Positions 7,715 through 16,521 are shown, counted from the stretch's first letter. The stretch is DNA of 64,000 bases from 0-14-0-80-60-11 sp049322355 (GCA_049322355.1 JBMORG010000022.1:62001-126000), one strand, 5' to 3'. Translations and numbers: made by a program. Notes: generated from the sequence alone by a model not told the origin.

Positions 7715-8539
7715 ATGAAAGAATTAGAGAACCCGGTGCATATCGCCGACTTTTGGGTAGGTAAAGGCGATCTGGTTATGATCGCCGGGCCTTGCGTCAT
7801 CGAGACCGCGGACGCGACCCTGGCCATTGCCCAAACTCTGAAGGAGTATTCCAGGGAGCTTAACCTGCCGCTGATCTTCAAGGCCTCCTATGATAAGGCC
7901 AACCGCACCTCTATTACTTCCTTTAGGGGGCCGGGCTTAGAAAAAGGGCTGGAAATCCTGGCCCGGGTGAAAGACGAAGTGGGGTTGCCGGTCCTCTCCG
8001 ACGTGCATCAGGTGGCGGACGTCACACTTGCGGCCGAGGTTTTGGATGTCCTTCAAATCCCGGCCTTTCTCTGCCGCCAGACCGACCTCTTGGTGGCTGC
8101 GGCTACTACCGGCAAGGCGGTCAATATCAAAAAAGGCCAGTTTATGGCCCCCTGGGATATGGGTCCGGTGGTAAACAAGGTGTTTTCCACCGGCAATCGC
8201 CGGGTGTTATTGACCGAACGGGGCGCCATGTTCGGCTATAACAACCTGGTGGTGGATTTTCGCAGCCTCCCCATCATGCGGGGTTTGGGCTGCCCCGTGG
8301 TCCTGGATATAACCCACAGCGTCCAACTCCCCGGCGGGCAGGGCACCTGTTCCGGGGGCCAGCGGGAATATATCCCCCTGCTCGCCCGGGCCGGAGTGGC
8401 CGCAGGGGTGGACGCCCTGTTCATGGAGGTCCATCCCGACCCTGACGTGGCCCTCTGCGACGGTCCCAATTCCCTGCCCCTGGCTGAAGTTCTGCCATTG
8501 TGGCGGAAACTTGCGGCGCTGCACCGCTTGGTCCGATAA
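7715..8539 (+). CDS. kdsA: 3-deoxy-8-phosphooctulonate synthase
   Basis: KdsA condenses phosphoenolpyruvate with arabinose 5-phosphate to give KDO 8-phosphate, the precursor of the inner-core LPS sugar. The 274-residue TIM-barrel protein has FKASYDKANRTS, FRGPGLEKGL, CRQTDLL and the metal-binding C-terminal elements ending in HPDPD. Cys27 in IAGPCVIE marks the metal-dependent class; metal-independent enzymes carry Asn there. The next gene encodes the phosphatase for the following step. Confidence 0.95.
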   Translation: MKELENPVHIADFWVGKGDLVMIAGPCVIETADATLAIAQTLKEYSRELNLPLIFKASYDKANRTSITSFRGPGLEKGLEILARVKDEVGLPVLSDVHQVADVTLAAEVLDVLQIPAFLCRQTDLLVAAATTGKAVNIKKGQFMAPWDMGPVVNKVFSTGNRRVLLTERGAMFGYNNLVVDFRSLPIMRGLGCPVVLDITHSVQLPGGQGTCSGGQREYIPLLARAGVAAGVDALFMEVHPDPDVALCDGPNSLPLAEVLPLWRKLAALHRLVR

Positions 8540-8542
8540 TAG

Positions 8543-8601
8543 GTAGGGGCGCATCCGCGGGTGCGCCCTCATATAGGGCGGACACATGGGTTCGCCCCTA
8601 C
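8543..8601. repeat. GTAGGGGCG palindromic repeat
   Basis: The stretch begins gtaggggcgcatccgcgggt and ends with its near complement (gggcggacacatgggttcg then cccctac), giving a 59-base imperfect palindrome between kdsA and kdsC. It belongs to a GTAGGGGCG/CGCCCCTAC type of dispersed intergenic repeat. It pushes the two genes apart and may form a hairpin in the transcript. Confidence 0.6.
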
Positions 8602-8644
8602 AAGCAAAGTGCCTTTTGGCCGCTATTTTGTATCAGCTGCAAAA

Positions 8645-9196
8645 ATGGATCTGGATCTACAAAAATACCCGGAAGACGTTTGGACCCGGGCCCGGGCCAT
8701 CCGGTTGCTCATCCTGGATATTGACGGGGTGCTCACCGACGGCCGCCTCTATTTCGACGCCAGGGGGGAGACCCTCAAGGTCTTTCACGTCCGGGACGGC
8801 CACGGCATCAAGATGGCTCAGCGGAGCGGCATAGAAGTGGCCTTCATCTCCGGCCGCCGCTCCGACGCCGCGTTTCAGCGGGCCCGGGAGCTGGGGATAA
8901 CCCGCTTCTATGAGGGGGTTCGGGACAAAGTGGCCATTATGGAGGAACTGCTGGCGGCTCTGAACCTGGAGGCGCCGGAGGTGGCCGCGGTGGGCGATGA
9001 ATTGGTGGACCTGCCCCTGTTCCAGCGGGTGGGGCTTTCGGTGGCGGTGGCGGATGCGGTCCCGGAGGTGGCGGCCGCGGCCCATTGGGTTACGTCTCTG
9101 CCGGGCGGCCAAGGCGCAGTACGGGAGATCTGCGATTTGCTCCTGAAGGCCCAGGGCAAGTGGGAGGAATTGATCAGCCCCTGGATGGAACCCTAA
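8645..9196 (+). CDS. kdsC: KDO-8-phosphate phosphatase (HAD family)
   Basis: KdsC removes phosphate from KDO 8-phosphate. The 183-residue protein is a capless HAD phosphatase: LDIDGVLTDG with nucleophile Asp25 and general acid Asp27, FHVRDGHGIKM, FISGRRSDA (motif II Ser) and AVGDELVDLPLF (motif IV). ATG 8645 is chosen because an upstream in-frame start would add 28 residues translated from the preceding repeat. It follows kdsA, and the LPS transport genes come next. Confidence 0.92.
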   Translation: MDLDLQKYPEDVWTRARAIRLLILDIDGVLTDGRLYFDARGETLKVFHVRDGHGIKMAQRSGIEVAFISGRRSDAAFQRARELGITRFYEGVRDKVAIMEELLAALNLEAPEVAAVGDELVDLPLFQRVGLSVAVADAVPEVAAAAHWVTSLPGGQGAVREICDLLLKAQGKWEELISPWMEP

Positions 9197-9433
9197 GAAA
9201 TGCGGCACCGCGCCTTTAGCGGCGTTTAGCCAAAATATGGTGCGCGGTGCGCACCCTGCAATTAGTATTGGGCAGGCAAAGACGCCCGCTCCACTACGCT
9301 GAAACCTTTGGAGCTGGAAACAAAGCCCCTCCTCATCTGTTAACCCCCAATCAGGCCAGGGCGCAAACCCCAGATATACCTTTACACTTTCGCCCTGCCC
9401 TAATATAATTCAGAAAAAAGCTGTGAATCTGGC

Positions 9434-10021
9434 ATGAAAAATATTATGGGCAAGAGACCGTCACCCTGGCGCCGTTTTGGGTGGCTTTGGGTGCTGGGCG
9501 GCGTGGCAGTATTAGGACTGGGCGCCTGGGGTCTCTGGGGCCGGCGGCCGCCCCCCCCGCCTGCCAAACCCGCAGTGGCGGTCCAGACCCCCCGGATGGA
9601 GGGCCTCTCCCTCACCGAGATTCAGGAAGGCGACAAAAGGTGGGTCCTGGAGGCTCAGAAGGCGGATTTTCACCCGGATAAGGGAACGGTCAGCATCAGC
9701 GGCGTCCGGGTGGAATTCTTCGGCCCTGGAGAAGACATCCGGGTCCAGGCCGATGAGGGCCTGTTCCAGACCAAAACCCGGGTCTTGACCCTGAAGGGCC
9801 ATGTGGAGATGCAGCGCGGCGACTTGGTCATCCAGACCGAGGAGGCCACCTATCTCCCCGCCGAACGGGCCTTGGTCGCCCCGGAGGATGTCATAATCAT
9901 CGATCCGCGTCTTAGGGTGGAAGGCAAGGAGGTCCGGGTGGAACTGGCGGCCAAAAAGGTCACTATGGCCCAGCACCACCTCACGGAAGTGAAGGTTCAG
10001 GATTGGAGAGTCAAACAGTGA
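9434..10021 (+). CDS. lptC: LPS export protein LptC
   Basis: LptC is the inner-membrane-anchored bridge that receives lipopolysaccharide from the LptBFG extractor and passes it to LptA. The 195-residue protein has one N-terminal membrane segment (about residues 15-35), a Pro-rich linker, then a beta-jellyroll OstA/LptC-like domain with repeated strands such as WVLEAQKADFHPDKGTVSIS and DEGLFQTKTRVLTLKGHVEM. Its stop overlaps the GTG start of lptA. Confidence 0.88.
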   Translation: MKNIMGKRPSPWRRFGWLWVLGGVAVLGLGAWGLWGRRPPPPPAKPAVAVQTPRMEGLSLTEIQEGDKRWVLEAQKADFHPDKGTVSISGVRVEFFGPGEDIRVQADEGLFQTKTRVLTLKGHVEMQRGDLVIQTEEATYLPAERALVAPEDVIIIDPRLRVEGKEVRVELAAKKVTMAQHHLTEVKVQDWRVKQ

Positions 10022-10647
10022 AGCCTGGCAGGTTCATGGTCCTGGCCGGAATTTGGGTCCTGTTGTTGACCTGGGTGCCCCTGGCCTATGGCGCGGCGCA
10101 CAAGCCGGCGGCCACGGAGCAGGAAATCCCGCTGCGCATCAACGCCGACCGCCTGGAGGCCGATCAGAAAGCCGGGACCATCGTTTTCAGCGGCCAGGTA
10201 AAGGCCCTGTATGGCGACTCCACCTTGTACTCGGATAAGCTGCTGGTTTATCTGAAGAATCAACCGGCCACGCCCAAAGGCGCGGCCAAGCCTTCTCAAG
10301 AACAGACGCAGGCCTCACCGTTGGGAGACTTGGGAGCAGGGAAGATTGACCGTATCGTGGCCAAAGGACAGGTGCGCCTGGTGCAGGCGGACCGGTTGGC
10401 CTCAGGTGACGAGGCCATTTACTATAAGGACCGGGATGAGGTGGTGCTCCTGGGTAACCCCCAATTATGGCAGGCGGAAAATACCCTGAAAGGGGAGCGC
10501 ATCGTTTTCAATCTCAAGACCAACAGGGTGTTGGTGGAAAGTTCACCCCAGCGCCGGGTGGAAGCCCTCCTTTACTCCAAGGGAACCCCGGGGGGCAAAA
10601 CCCACCTGCCCTTGGACTCTAAAACTCCCAAGGAGCGCCAGCCTTAG
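10018..10647 (+). CDS. lptA: LPS periplasmic bridge protein LptA (OstA-like)
   Basis: LptA forms the periplasmic filament carrying LPS to the outer membrane. GTG 10018 is chosen as start: it overlaps the lptC stop (GTGA) and lies 8 bases after GGAGAG; a TTG five codons upstream would sit before that ribosome site. The 209 residues begin with a signal peptide (hydrophobic run to PLAYGAA) followed by OstA-like repeats (LRINADRLEADQKAGTIVFS, GQVRLVQADRLASGDEAIYY). The C-terminal tail is polar. Confidence 0.88.
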   Translation: MKPGRFMVLAGIWVLLLTWVPLAYGAAHKPAATEQEIPLRINADRLEADQKAGTIVFSGQVKALYGDSTLYSDKLLVYLKNQPATPKGAAKPSQEQTQASPLGDLGAGKIDRIVAKGQVRLVQADRLASGDEAIYYKDRDEVVLLGNPQLWQAENTLKGERIVFNLKTNRVLVESSPQRRVEALLYSKGTPGGKTHLPLDSKTPKERQP

Positions 10648-10650
10648 GCT

Positions 10651-11373
10651 ATGCACCGCCTTCTTTTAGAATCCCTGGTCAAGAGTTATGACGGCCGCAG
10701 GGTGGTGGATAAGGTTTCTCTGGAAGTGAGGAGCGGGGAAGTGGTAGGACTGCTGGGACCCAACGGGGCCGGCAAAACCAGCACCTTTTTCATGGTGTTG
10801 GGGCTGTTGCCGCCGGATTCCGGCAAAATTTATCTGGACGGTCAGGACATTTCTCTCCTGCCCATTTATCGCCGGGCTCGTTTAGGCCTGCAATACCTGC
10901 CCCAAGAGACTTCGGTGTTTCGCAAACTCACGGTGGCCGAAAATATCATGGCGATCCTGGAGACTTTGGAACCGGACTTGCATGTGCGTCAGGAGAGGTT
11001 GGAGAAGCTTTTGTCCGATCTGAAGATTAGCCATCTGGCCCATCAAAAGGCTGCGGCGCTGTCCGGCGGGGAACGGCGCCGGGTGGAGATCAGCCGTGCC
11101 CTCGTCACCGCTCCCCATTTCATCATCCTGGATGAACCTTTTGCCGGAATCGATCCTCTGGCCGTTACGGATATTCAAAATATTATCAGGGAATTAAGGG
11201 ATAGGGGCATAGGTGTTCTGATTTCTGATCATAATGTTCGGGAAGCCTTAGGGGTGTGCGATCGGGCCTATATTCTCAATGAAGGCGTAATCCTGGAAGA
11301 AGGAAAACCTTCGCAATTGGTCCAAAGTGAGTTGGCTAAAAGAATTTACTTGGGCGAGGCCTTTAAGTTATAA
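10651..11373 (+). CDS. lptB: LPS export ABC transporter ATPase LptB
   Basis: LptB powers LPS extraction from the inner membrane together with LptF and LptG, which are not in this window. The 240-residue ATPase has Walker A GPNGAGKTS (Lys42), Q-loop LQYLPQE, signature LSGGERRR, Walker B FIILDEPFAGIDP and switch His in ISDHNVRE. Length and motifs are standard for the family. It lies 3 bases after lptA and 65 bases before rpoN, a common order. Confidence 0.95.
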   Translation: MHRLLLESLVKSYDGRRVVDKVSLEVRSGEVVGLLGPNGAGKTSTFFMVLGLLPPDSGKIYLDGQDISLLPIYRRARLGLQYLPQETSVFRKLTVAENIMAILETLEPDLHVRQERLEKLLSDLKISHLAHQKAAALSGGERRRVEISRALVTAPHFIILDEPFAGIDPLAVTDIQNIIRELRDRGIGVLISDHNVREALGVCDRAYILNEGVILEEGKPSQLVQSELAKRIYLGEAFKL

Positions 11374-11438
11374 TATCATTATAAGCCGTGGCTAGTTGGG
11401 GCGTGAACATAAGCTATATATGTTATTAAGGCAACCAT

Positions 11439-12926
11439 ATGGCCTTAGAAATTAGACAACATTTAAAACTTACCCAATCGCTCATCATGACGCAAAAATT
11501 GCAGCAAGCTATTAAGCTGCTGCAACTTTCGCGGATGGAGTTGGTGGGTGAAATAACCCAGGCCCTGGAATCCAACCCGGTTCTGGAAGATGATCAGTTT
11601 GAAGAAGAAAAGGTGGCGGGAGAGGATGAGTTAGGGCCGGGAAATTTTTCCAACGGCGACTCCGTATCCGAGGAAGGCAAAAGCGACACGGAGAGCAAAT
11701 CCGCCACAGAAGAATGGGATTGGGACAGTTTTCTGAAGGATCGCCTTATGCCCACGCCAGTGGGTGAGTATGAAGAACGAGAAGCCCTGCCTTTTGAATC
11801 TCTAAATGCCCAAAAGACCACGCTAAGATCCCACCTGATCTGGCAGCTTAAGATGGCCAAATTGGATGAAGAAGGCGAAGCCATCGGGTTGTTGATCATT
11901 GGCAATCTGGACATAGACGGCTATCTCCGGGTCACCATAGAGGAGATCGCCGCCGAAATGGGGGGAATAGACCAGGCCCGGGTGGAGCAGATTCTGGAAG
12001 TCGTCCAGAGCTTCGATCCACCGGGGGTGGCAGCCCGGTCCCTGAAAGAATGCCTCCAGTTACAGCTTAAGTTTCAGGGTGTCCAAGATCCCCTGGTCTT
12101 GGCTATTGTTGATCGCCATCTTACCAACCTGGGAAACAAAAATTACCATGCCATCGCCCGGGATTTGAAGACTTCCGTAGAGAAAGTGGTGGAGGCCGGT
12201 GATTTCATCGCCAACCTGGAGCCGAAGCCCGGCCGGGGTTTCGATGCCGAAGAAGCGGATTATATTAATCCCGACGTCCACGTGGAAAAGGTGGGTAACG
12301 AATATGTGATCCGCCTGAACGACGACGGCCTGCCCAAGTTGCGGGTTAATTCGTTTTATCTCGAGGCCCTGCGGGGTCCGGACAAACTGCCGGACTCGGT
12401 GAAGAGTTATATTCAAAAGCATTTGGATAACGCCCTCTGGTTCATTCGCAGCATCCATCAGCGCCAAAAAACTTTATACCGCGTGACTGAAAGCATCGTG
12501 CGGTTCCAGAGGGAGTTTTTGGATTATGGCCTTTCCCACTTGAAACCCTTGACCCTGCGGCAAGTGGCGGAAGATGTCCAGATGCATGAATCAACCATCA
12601 GCCGGGTCACCACCAATAAGTATGTGTACACCCCCCAAGGAGTCTTTGACCTCAAGTTCTTCTTTAACAGTGCCATCAATATGTCATTGGGGGACCAGAT
12701 CGCCTCGGAAAGCGTCAAAGAAAAGATCCGGCAGATCGTTCAAGCCGAGGACGCGGAGAATCCGTTGAGCGATCAGGAAATTGCCGATATGCTGCGCCGG
12801 GAGGACGTGATTATTGCCCGGCGCACTGTAGCCAAATATCGAGGCATGTTGGGGGTGTTATCCTCCAGCAAACGCAAAAAACCCGGGTACCGACGCAAAA
12901 CCCAGCCAGAAAATCATGCCCCTTAA
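11439..12926 (+). CDS. rpoN: RNA polymerase sigma-54 factor
   Basis: Sigma-54 recognises -24/-12 promoters and needs enhancer-binding ATPases to open DNA. The 495-residue protein has the Gln/Leu-rich region I (LTQSLIMTQKLQQAIKLLQL), an acidic region II, the core-binding domain, the HTH (LRQVAEDVQMHESTISRVT) and the RpoN box ARRTVAKYR at 460-468. Region II is rich in Glu and Asp. The downstream hpf-ptsN-rapZ genes form the classical rpoN neighbourhood linked to nitrogen PTS control. Confidence 0.97.
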   Translation: MALEIRQHLKLTQSLIMTQKLQQAIKLLQLSRMELVGEITQALESNPVLEDDQFEEEKVAGEDELGPGNFSNGDSVSEEGKSDTESKSATEEWDWDSFLKDRLMPTPVGEYEEREALPFESLNAQKTTLRSHLIWQLKMAKLDEEGEAIGLLIIGNLDIDGYLRVTIEEIAAEMGGIDQARVEQILEVVQSFDPPGVAARSLKECLQLQLKFQGVQDPLVLAIVDRHLTNLGNKNYHAIARDLKTSVEKVVEAGDFIANLEPKPGRGFDAEEADYINPDVHVEKVGNEYVIRLNDDGLPKLRVNSFYLEALRGPDKLPDSVKSYIQKHLDNALWFIRSIHQRQKTLYRVTESIVRFQREFLDYGLSHLKPLTLRQVAEDVQMHESTISRVTTNKYVYTPQGVFDLKFFFNSAINMSLGDQIASESVKEKIRQIVQAEDAENPLSDQEIADMLRREDVIIARRTVAKYRGMLGVLSSSKRKKPGYRRKTQPENHAP

Positions 12927-12968
12927 TGTCCCGGCTTTTCAGCGAGCCTGACTTTTCAGGAGGAATTA

Positions 12969-13499
12969 ATGCAGATTTCCGTAACTTTCAGACAGATTGA
13001 GCCCTCTGAGGCCTTGAAAAATTATGTGACTGACCGCTTGACTAAATTCCAACGGTATTTGGACGGGCCGGTGGATGCCCACGTGGTGCTGGGGTTGGAA
13101 AAATTTCGCCATCTGGCAGATGTCACCATTGACAATAACGGCCGGATCATCAAGGGGAAAGAAGAGAATACCGACATGTATGCCGCCATCGATCTGGTGA
13201 TGGACAAGATCGATATGCAGTTGAAAAAACTTCGGGACAAGCTAAGAAGCGCCAAAGGCGACCGGAGCAACCGGGCAGCAGTCTTGGCCCCGGTGGAAGC
13301 CGAAGAGGCCGGATCCTTTCCGGCCATCCGCCGTAAACAGGTGGAAGTGCCGGCGATGCAACTGAGTGATGCCGTGGAACTGATGAAAAAAGGGAATGAT
13401 GACCTGGTGATCTACACTAACGTGGAAAGCGGCAGTTTGAACGTTTTATACAGGCGCCAGGATGGCAACTATGTCCTTGTCGAACCAGACTTGGGATAA
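12969..13499 (+). CDS. hpf: ribosome hibernation promoting factor, long form
   Basis: The protein dimerises 70S ribosomes in resting cells. It has 176 residues: an N-terminal S30AE/YfiA domain (ISVTFRQIEPSEALKNYV through MDKIDMQLKKLRDK) and the C-terminal dimerisation domain (AVELMKKGNDDLVIYTNV through VLYRRQDGNYVLVEPDLG) that marks the long form able to make 100S dimers alone. A ribosome site caggagg lies just before ATG 12969. It follows rpoN in an operon-like order. Confidence 0.93.
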   Translation: MQISVTFRQIEPSEALKNYVTDRLTKFQRYLDGPVDAHVVLGLEKFRHLADVTIDNNGRIIKGKEENTDMYAAIDLVMDKIDMQLKKLRDKLRSAKGDRSNRAAVLAPVEAEEAGSFPAIRRKQVEVPAMQLSDAVELMKKGNDDLVIYTNVESGSLNVLYRRQDGNYVLVEPDLG

Positions 13500-13516
13500 A
13501 AGGATCAGGAAGTGAC

Positions 13517-13978
13517 ATGAAAATTATTGACCTTTTGGACCCAAGTAACATCTTGCCCAATTTGCAGGCCACCAATAAAAAGGGGGTGTTGGAGGAATTG
13601 GCCAAATCTTTGGCGCCGGGGTCCGACGGGTTCACCGTCCAAACCGTGATGGAGGTGCTGCTGGACCGGGAGCGCTTGGGGAGCACCGGAATCGGCGATA
13701 ATATCGCCATCCCCCACGGCAAGCTGCCCCAACTCTCCCGACTTTTGCTAGGCTTCGGTCGCAGCCTCAAAGGAGTTGACTTCGACTCCATGGACGGCAA
13801 GCCTTCCCATCTCTTTTTCATGCTTCTGGCGCCGGCTAATTCCGCGGGTCTTCATCTCAAGGCCCTGGCCAAGATCTCCCGGATGCTCATGAGTCAGACT
13901 TTTCGGGAGAACCTGATGAAGGCCGAAGGGGCCGACGAAATTTACCGCTTGATCGCCGAACGAGACGCAGAATTTTAA
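13517..13978 (+). CDS. ptsN: nitrogen PTS enzyme IIA
   Basis: EIIA-Ntr is a phosphoryl-accepting regulator and not a sugar transporter component. The 153-residue protein has the active-site stretch GIGDNIAIPHGKLP with phosphorylated His67, and the C-terminal LAPANSAGLHLKALAKISRML typical of the fold. Being 17 bases after hpf and followed by rapZ and an EIIA-Man gene, it fits the rpoN-hpf-ptsN-rapZ regulatory group. Confidence 0.93.
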   Translation: MKIIDLLDPSNILPNLQATNKKGVLEELAKSLAPGSDGFTVQTVMEVLLDRERLGSTGIGDNIAIPHGKLPQLSRLLLGFGRSLKGVDFDSMDGKPSHLFFMLLAPANSAGLHLKALAKISRMLMSQTFRENLMKAEGADEIYRLIAERDAEF

Positions 13979-14058
13979 TCTCAGGCCTCACGCAGATTTT
14001 CTGGGCTGCCGATAAGATCAATAAAGGTCATCTATCTAAGAAGAATAGATCCTCAAAC

Positions 14059-14979
14059 ATGGCGCAAGCATCCGGTCCGCACCAGGAATCGATCCAGAGC
14101 CATCTCTCCCCCTTTTCAATTCTAATTCTTACCGGGCTTTCCGGTTCGGGGAAGAGCACGGTGCTGCGCGCCCTGGAAGATATAGGCTATTTTTGCGTCG
14201 ACAACCTGCCTCTGAGCCTGCTACCCGCCTTCCTCCAGATGCAGGCGGCGGCCATGCAGAACGGGCGTAAGATTGCCCTGGTTATGGACGTCCGCACCGA
14301 AGGCTTTCTCCAGAATTATGCTGAGGTCTTCCGGGGGCTTGAGGACCAGGGTTATCATCTGCATATTATCTTTCTGGAAGCAGACGAAGGCACTTTGATC
14401 CGCCGGTTTTCTCAGACCCGGCGCCAACATCCGCTGGCGGACCATGACACCATTATTCAGGCCCTGCGCCTGGAGCGCCTCTCTTTGGCGGGTCTGCGCC
14501 AACTGGCCCATCGGATCATCGACAGCTCTCACTATAACCCGCATCAACTTCGGGAGTTGATCAAAGATGAGTACTCGGAGCTCTTGCCTCGCCAAAGAAT
14601 GCGGCTCCATCTCATCTCGTTTGCTTACAAGAAGGGAATTCCCCCGGAAGCCGACATGGTGTTGGACGTGCGGTTCCTGCCCAACCCCTACTTTGTGGAA
14701 GAATTGAAGCCGCTAACTGGGGAAGATCCCGGGGTTCAGGAGTATGTTTTGGATAAGCCCGAGACCCAAGCCTTTCTCGACCATCTGTTCATGTTTGTGG
14801 ACTTTTTGCTGCCTCGCTACCAGGAAGAAGGCAAGACCCACCTCACCCTGGCCGTCGGCTGCACCGGTGGGCAACACCGGTCGGTGGTCATCGTTACAGC
14901 CCTGGGCCAGCACCTGAATAAAAACAATTACCCATTTACCCTTACTCATCGCGATATGCCGCGGTCTCCAGGAGATTAG
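14059..14979 (+). CDS. rapZ: RNase adapter / nucleotide-binding protein RapZ
   Basis: A RapZ/YvcJ family protein of 306 residues. It has Walker A GLSGSGKST near residue 30, the FCVDNLPLSLLP stretch, ADEGTLIRRFSQTRRQHPL and the C-terminal GCTGGQHRSV motif. In enterobacteria RapZ guides RNase E to the GlmZ small RNA and thereby controls glucosamine-6-phosphate synthesis; whether it does so here is unknown. The end HRDMPRSPGD is slightly longer than in E. coli. It is followed 2 bases later by the EIIA-Man gene. Confidence 0.92.
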   Translation: MAQASGPHQESIQSHLSPFSILILTGLSGSGKSTVLRALEDIGYFCVDNLPLSLLPAFLQMQAAAMQNGRKIALVMDVRTEGFLQNYAEVFRGLEDQGYHLHIIFLEADEGTLIRRFSQTRRQHPLADHDTIIQALRLERLSLAGLRQLAHRIIDSSHYNPHQLRELIKDEYSELLPRQRMRLHLISFAYKKGIPPEADMVLDVRFLPNPYFVEELKPLTGEDPGVQEYVLDKPETQAFLDHLFMFVDFLLPRYQEEGKTHLTLAVGCTGGQHRSVVIVTALGQHLNKNNYPFTLTHRDMPRSPGD

Positions 14980-14981
14980 AC

Positions 14982-15383
14982 ATGATCGGGATTTTGATTG
15001 TCACTCACAAGGAACTAGCCGAGGCTTTGGCGAGCGTTTGGGACCTGATCCTGGGCCGGCAAGAGGGCATCGTGGCCGTGTCTCTGGACCCCAGCGCACC
15101 TCCCGAGGTTTCCCGCCAGCAGATCCAGCGCGGCCTGTCCCAGGTAAATAACGGCAACGGCGTAATCATCCTCACCGATATGCTGGGGGGAACCCCTTCC
15201 AACCTCACTTTGTCTTTCCTGCAAGAGGGCAAGGTAGAGGTTATCACCGGTGTCAATCTGCCAATGCTCCTGAAACTGGCCCAACTCCGGGATCAGGAAG
15301 ACCTGCGGCAGGTGGCCCTGGCTCTGAAGCAGTCCGGCCAAAAAGGGATTACCGTGGCCAGCGAGGTTCTCCACAAGAAATGA
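14982..15383 (+). CDS. PTS EIIA component, mannose/fructose type
   Basis: A 133-residue EIIA-Man domain protein: IGILIVTHKELAEAL with the phosphorylatable His9, then ILTDMLGGTPSN and VEVITGVNLPMLLKLA, both family hallmarks. With ptsN upstream and no sugar permease (EIIBCD) around, it is more likely part of a regulatory phosphorelay than of sugar import. Its stop overlaps the start of rimI by 4 bases. Confidence 0.88.
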   Translation: MIGILIVTHKELAEALASVWDLILGRQEGIVAVSLDPSAPPEVSRQQIQRGLSQVNNGNGVIILTDMLGGTPSNLTLSFLQEGKVEVITGVNLPMLLKLAQLRDQEDLRQVALALKQSGQKGITVASEVLHKK

Positions 15384-15862
15384 CCCAGAGGCTTCTCATC
15401 CGCCGAGCAGAACTGGCGGATGTCTCGGCCATTTGGGCCATTGAAAAGCTCTCCTTTCCCTCCCCCTGGTCCCGGTGGTCCTTCCTGGCGGAATTAGGCC
15501 ACCGGAACAGCAGGACGTTGGTAGCCGGCCCACCCCCTCCACAACCCTGGCAAATCCGGGCCTACCTTATTTTCTGGGTGGTTCTCGACGAGATGCACAT
15601 CCTCAACCTGGCGGTCCACCCGGCATACCGGCGCCAAGGCATTGCCCGGCGCCTGCTGTCCGAAGGCTTGGCCCAAGCCCAGGCCCTGGGCGCCCGGATC
15701 GCCTGGCTGGAGGTCCGCCCCTCCAACGCCGCCGCCCGGGCCTTGTACGAGTCCTTCGGTTTCAAGGAAGTGGGCCGCCGCCCCCAGTACTACGACGACT
15801 CCCAGGAAGACGCGTTGTTGTTGACCTTGGACTTGGAGTGGAGAGAACAAGGGCACAAATAA
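15380..15862 (+). CDS. rimI: ribosomal protein S18-alanine N-acetyltransferase
   Basis: A 160-residue GNAT acetyltransferase. The acetyl-CoA loop is RRQGIARRLL, preceded by ILNLAVHPAY and followed by LEVRPSNAAARALYESFGF, the RimI signature, and a C-terminal RRPQYYDDSQEDALLLTLDL. RimI acetylates the N-terminal alanine of S18, although many homologues act more broadly. ATG 15380 overlaps the preceding stop, so translation is probably coupled. Confidence 0.85.
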   Translation: MTQRLLIRRAELADVSAIWAIEKLSFPSPWSRWSFLAELGHRNSRTLVAGPPPPQPWQIRAYLIFWVVLDEMHILNLAVHPAYRRQGIARRLLSEGLAQAQALGARIAWLEVRPSNAAARALYESFGFKEVGRRPQYYDDSQEDALLLTLDLEWREQGHK

Positions 15863-16037
15863 GGATGAGAGGGTACTGGTGGCCGCAGTCTTTGGCCTGT
15901 TCATCCAGCTGAGAGGAAGGGGGTGGGCATATATCGGGCTCTAGAGGTTGCCGTCGAGTAAAGTGTATTACTTCTTCAAGACCGGCCTTAAGCTTCATAG
16001 AGTTTGCCAAAAGTGGCTGCTGGTTATGCGGTTAGAT

Positions 16038-16110
16038 TTGTCATTCTGAGCGCAGCGAAGAATCTCGCTTTTTCGAGATTCTTCGGTCGCATAGCTCCCT
16101 CAGAATGACA
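16038..16110. repeat. full palindromic copy of the 'gtcattctgag' repeat
   Basis: A head-to-head pair: gtcattctgagcgcagcgaa followed by gaatctcg, a short loop, then gattcttcggtcgc and ccctcagaatgac. The RNA would be a strong hairpin of more than 25 bp. This is the most complete copy of the repeat family in the window and lies about 85 bases before the promoter of the isc-like operon. No gene is seen between rimI and that promoter. Confidence 0.7.
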
Positions 16111-16193
16111 ATCATCATAGAAGACTCCATGAGGCTCTCGAATTAGGAAAATACTGTGGTAGTTGCTATAACCAAAAAATTATTCAGAGGGCC

Positions 16194-16221
16194 TTGACTT
16201 GGGCTTATACTATACTATAAT
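16194..16221 (+). promoter_or_regulatory. sigma-70-type promoter of the isc-hdr-SQR operon
   Basis: TTGACT at 16194-16199 and TATAAT at 16216-16221 are separated by 16 bases, in a very AT-rich stretch just before the TusA-like gene. The expected transcript start is near 16228, leaving a leader of about 30 bases with a good ribosome site (aaggaga). The Rrf2 regulator encoded in the operon may bind here; I did not identify a defined operator. Confidence 0.7.
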
Positions 16222-16258
16222 GATATATAATAATTAGCTATATATAAGGAGAACGGCA

Positions 16259-16513
16259 ATGAGATTCCTCACCGAATGCAAGGCCGATGCCTCGGCAGAC
16301 TTGGTCTATAGGGTCTGTCCCATGCACCTGTTGGAGCCGGCCGAGTTTCTCAAAGATATGCAGACGGGCCAAGTTCTGGAAATCCTCACCGATTATGACG
16401 GAGCCCTGGACGACATTCCAGCCTGGTGCGCCAAACATGGCCAGGAATTCATCGGCGTTTGTGAGGATGAGGACGAGGACCACTACAAGCTTTACATCAA
16501 AAAGGTTCATTGA
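16259..16513 (+). CDS. TusA-like sulfur carrier protein
   Basis: An 84-residue protein of the TusA/SirA fold: a first strand, then VCPMHLLEPAEFLKDMQTGQ, ILTDYDGALDDIPAWCAKHG and a final strand. Cys20 is in the position that carries the persulfide in TusA, but the usual CPxP is here CPMH, so the second proline is lost. A second Cys (about residue 57) lies in AWCAKHG. TusA proteins accept sulfur from cysteine desulfurases, and here the next gene is an IscS homologue. AAGGAGA precedes the ATG. Confidence 0.8.
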   Translation: MRFLTECKADASADLVYRVCPMHLLEPAEFLKDMQTGQVLEILTDYDGALDDIPAWCAKHGQEFIGVCEDEDEDHYKLYIKKVH

Positions 16514-16521
16514 GGCCAACC

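Noticed and set aside
10003..10017. TTG start for lptA five codons upstream
   Set aside because: The ribosome site GGAGAG lies after this codon and points to GTG 10018, which overlaps the lptC stop.
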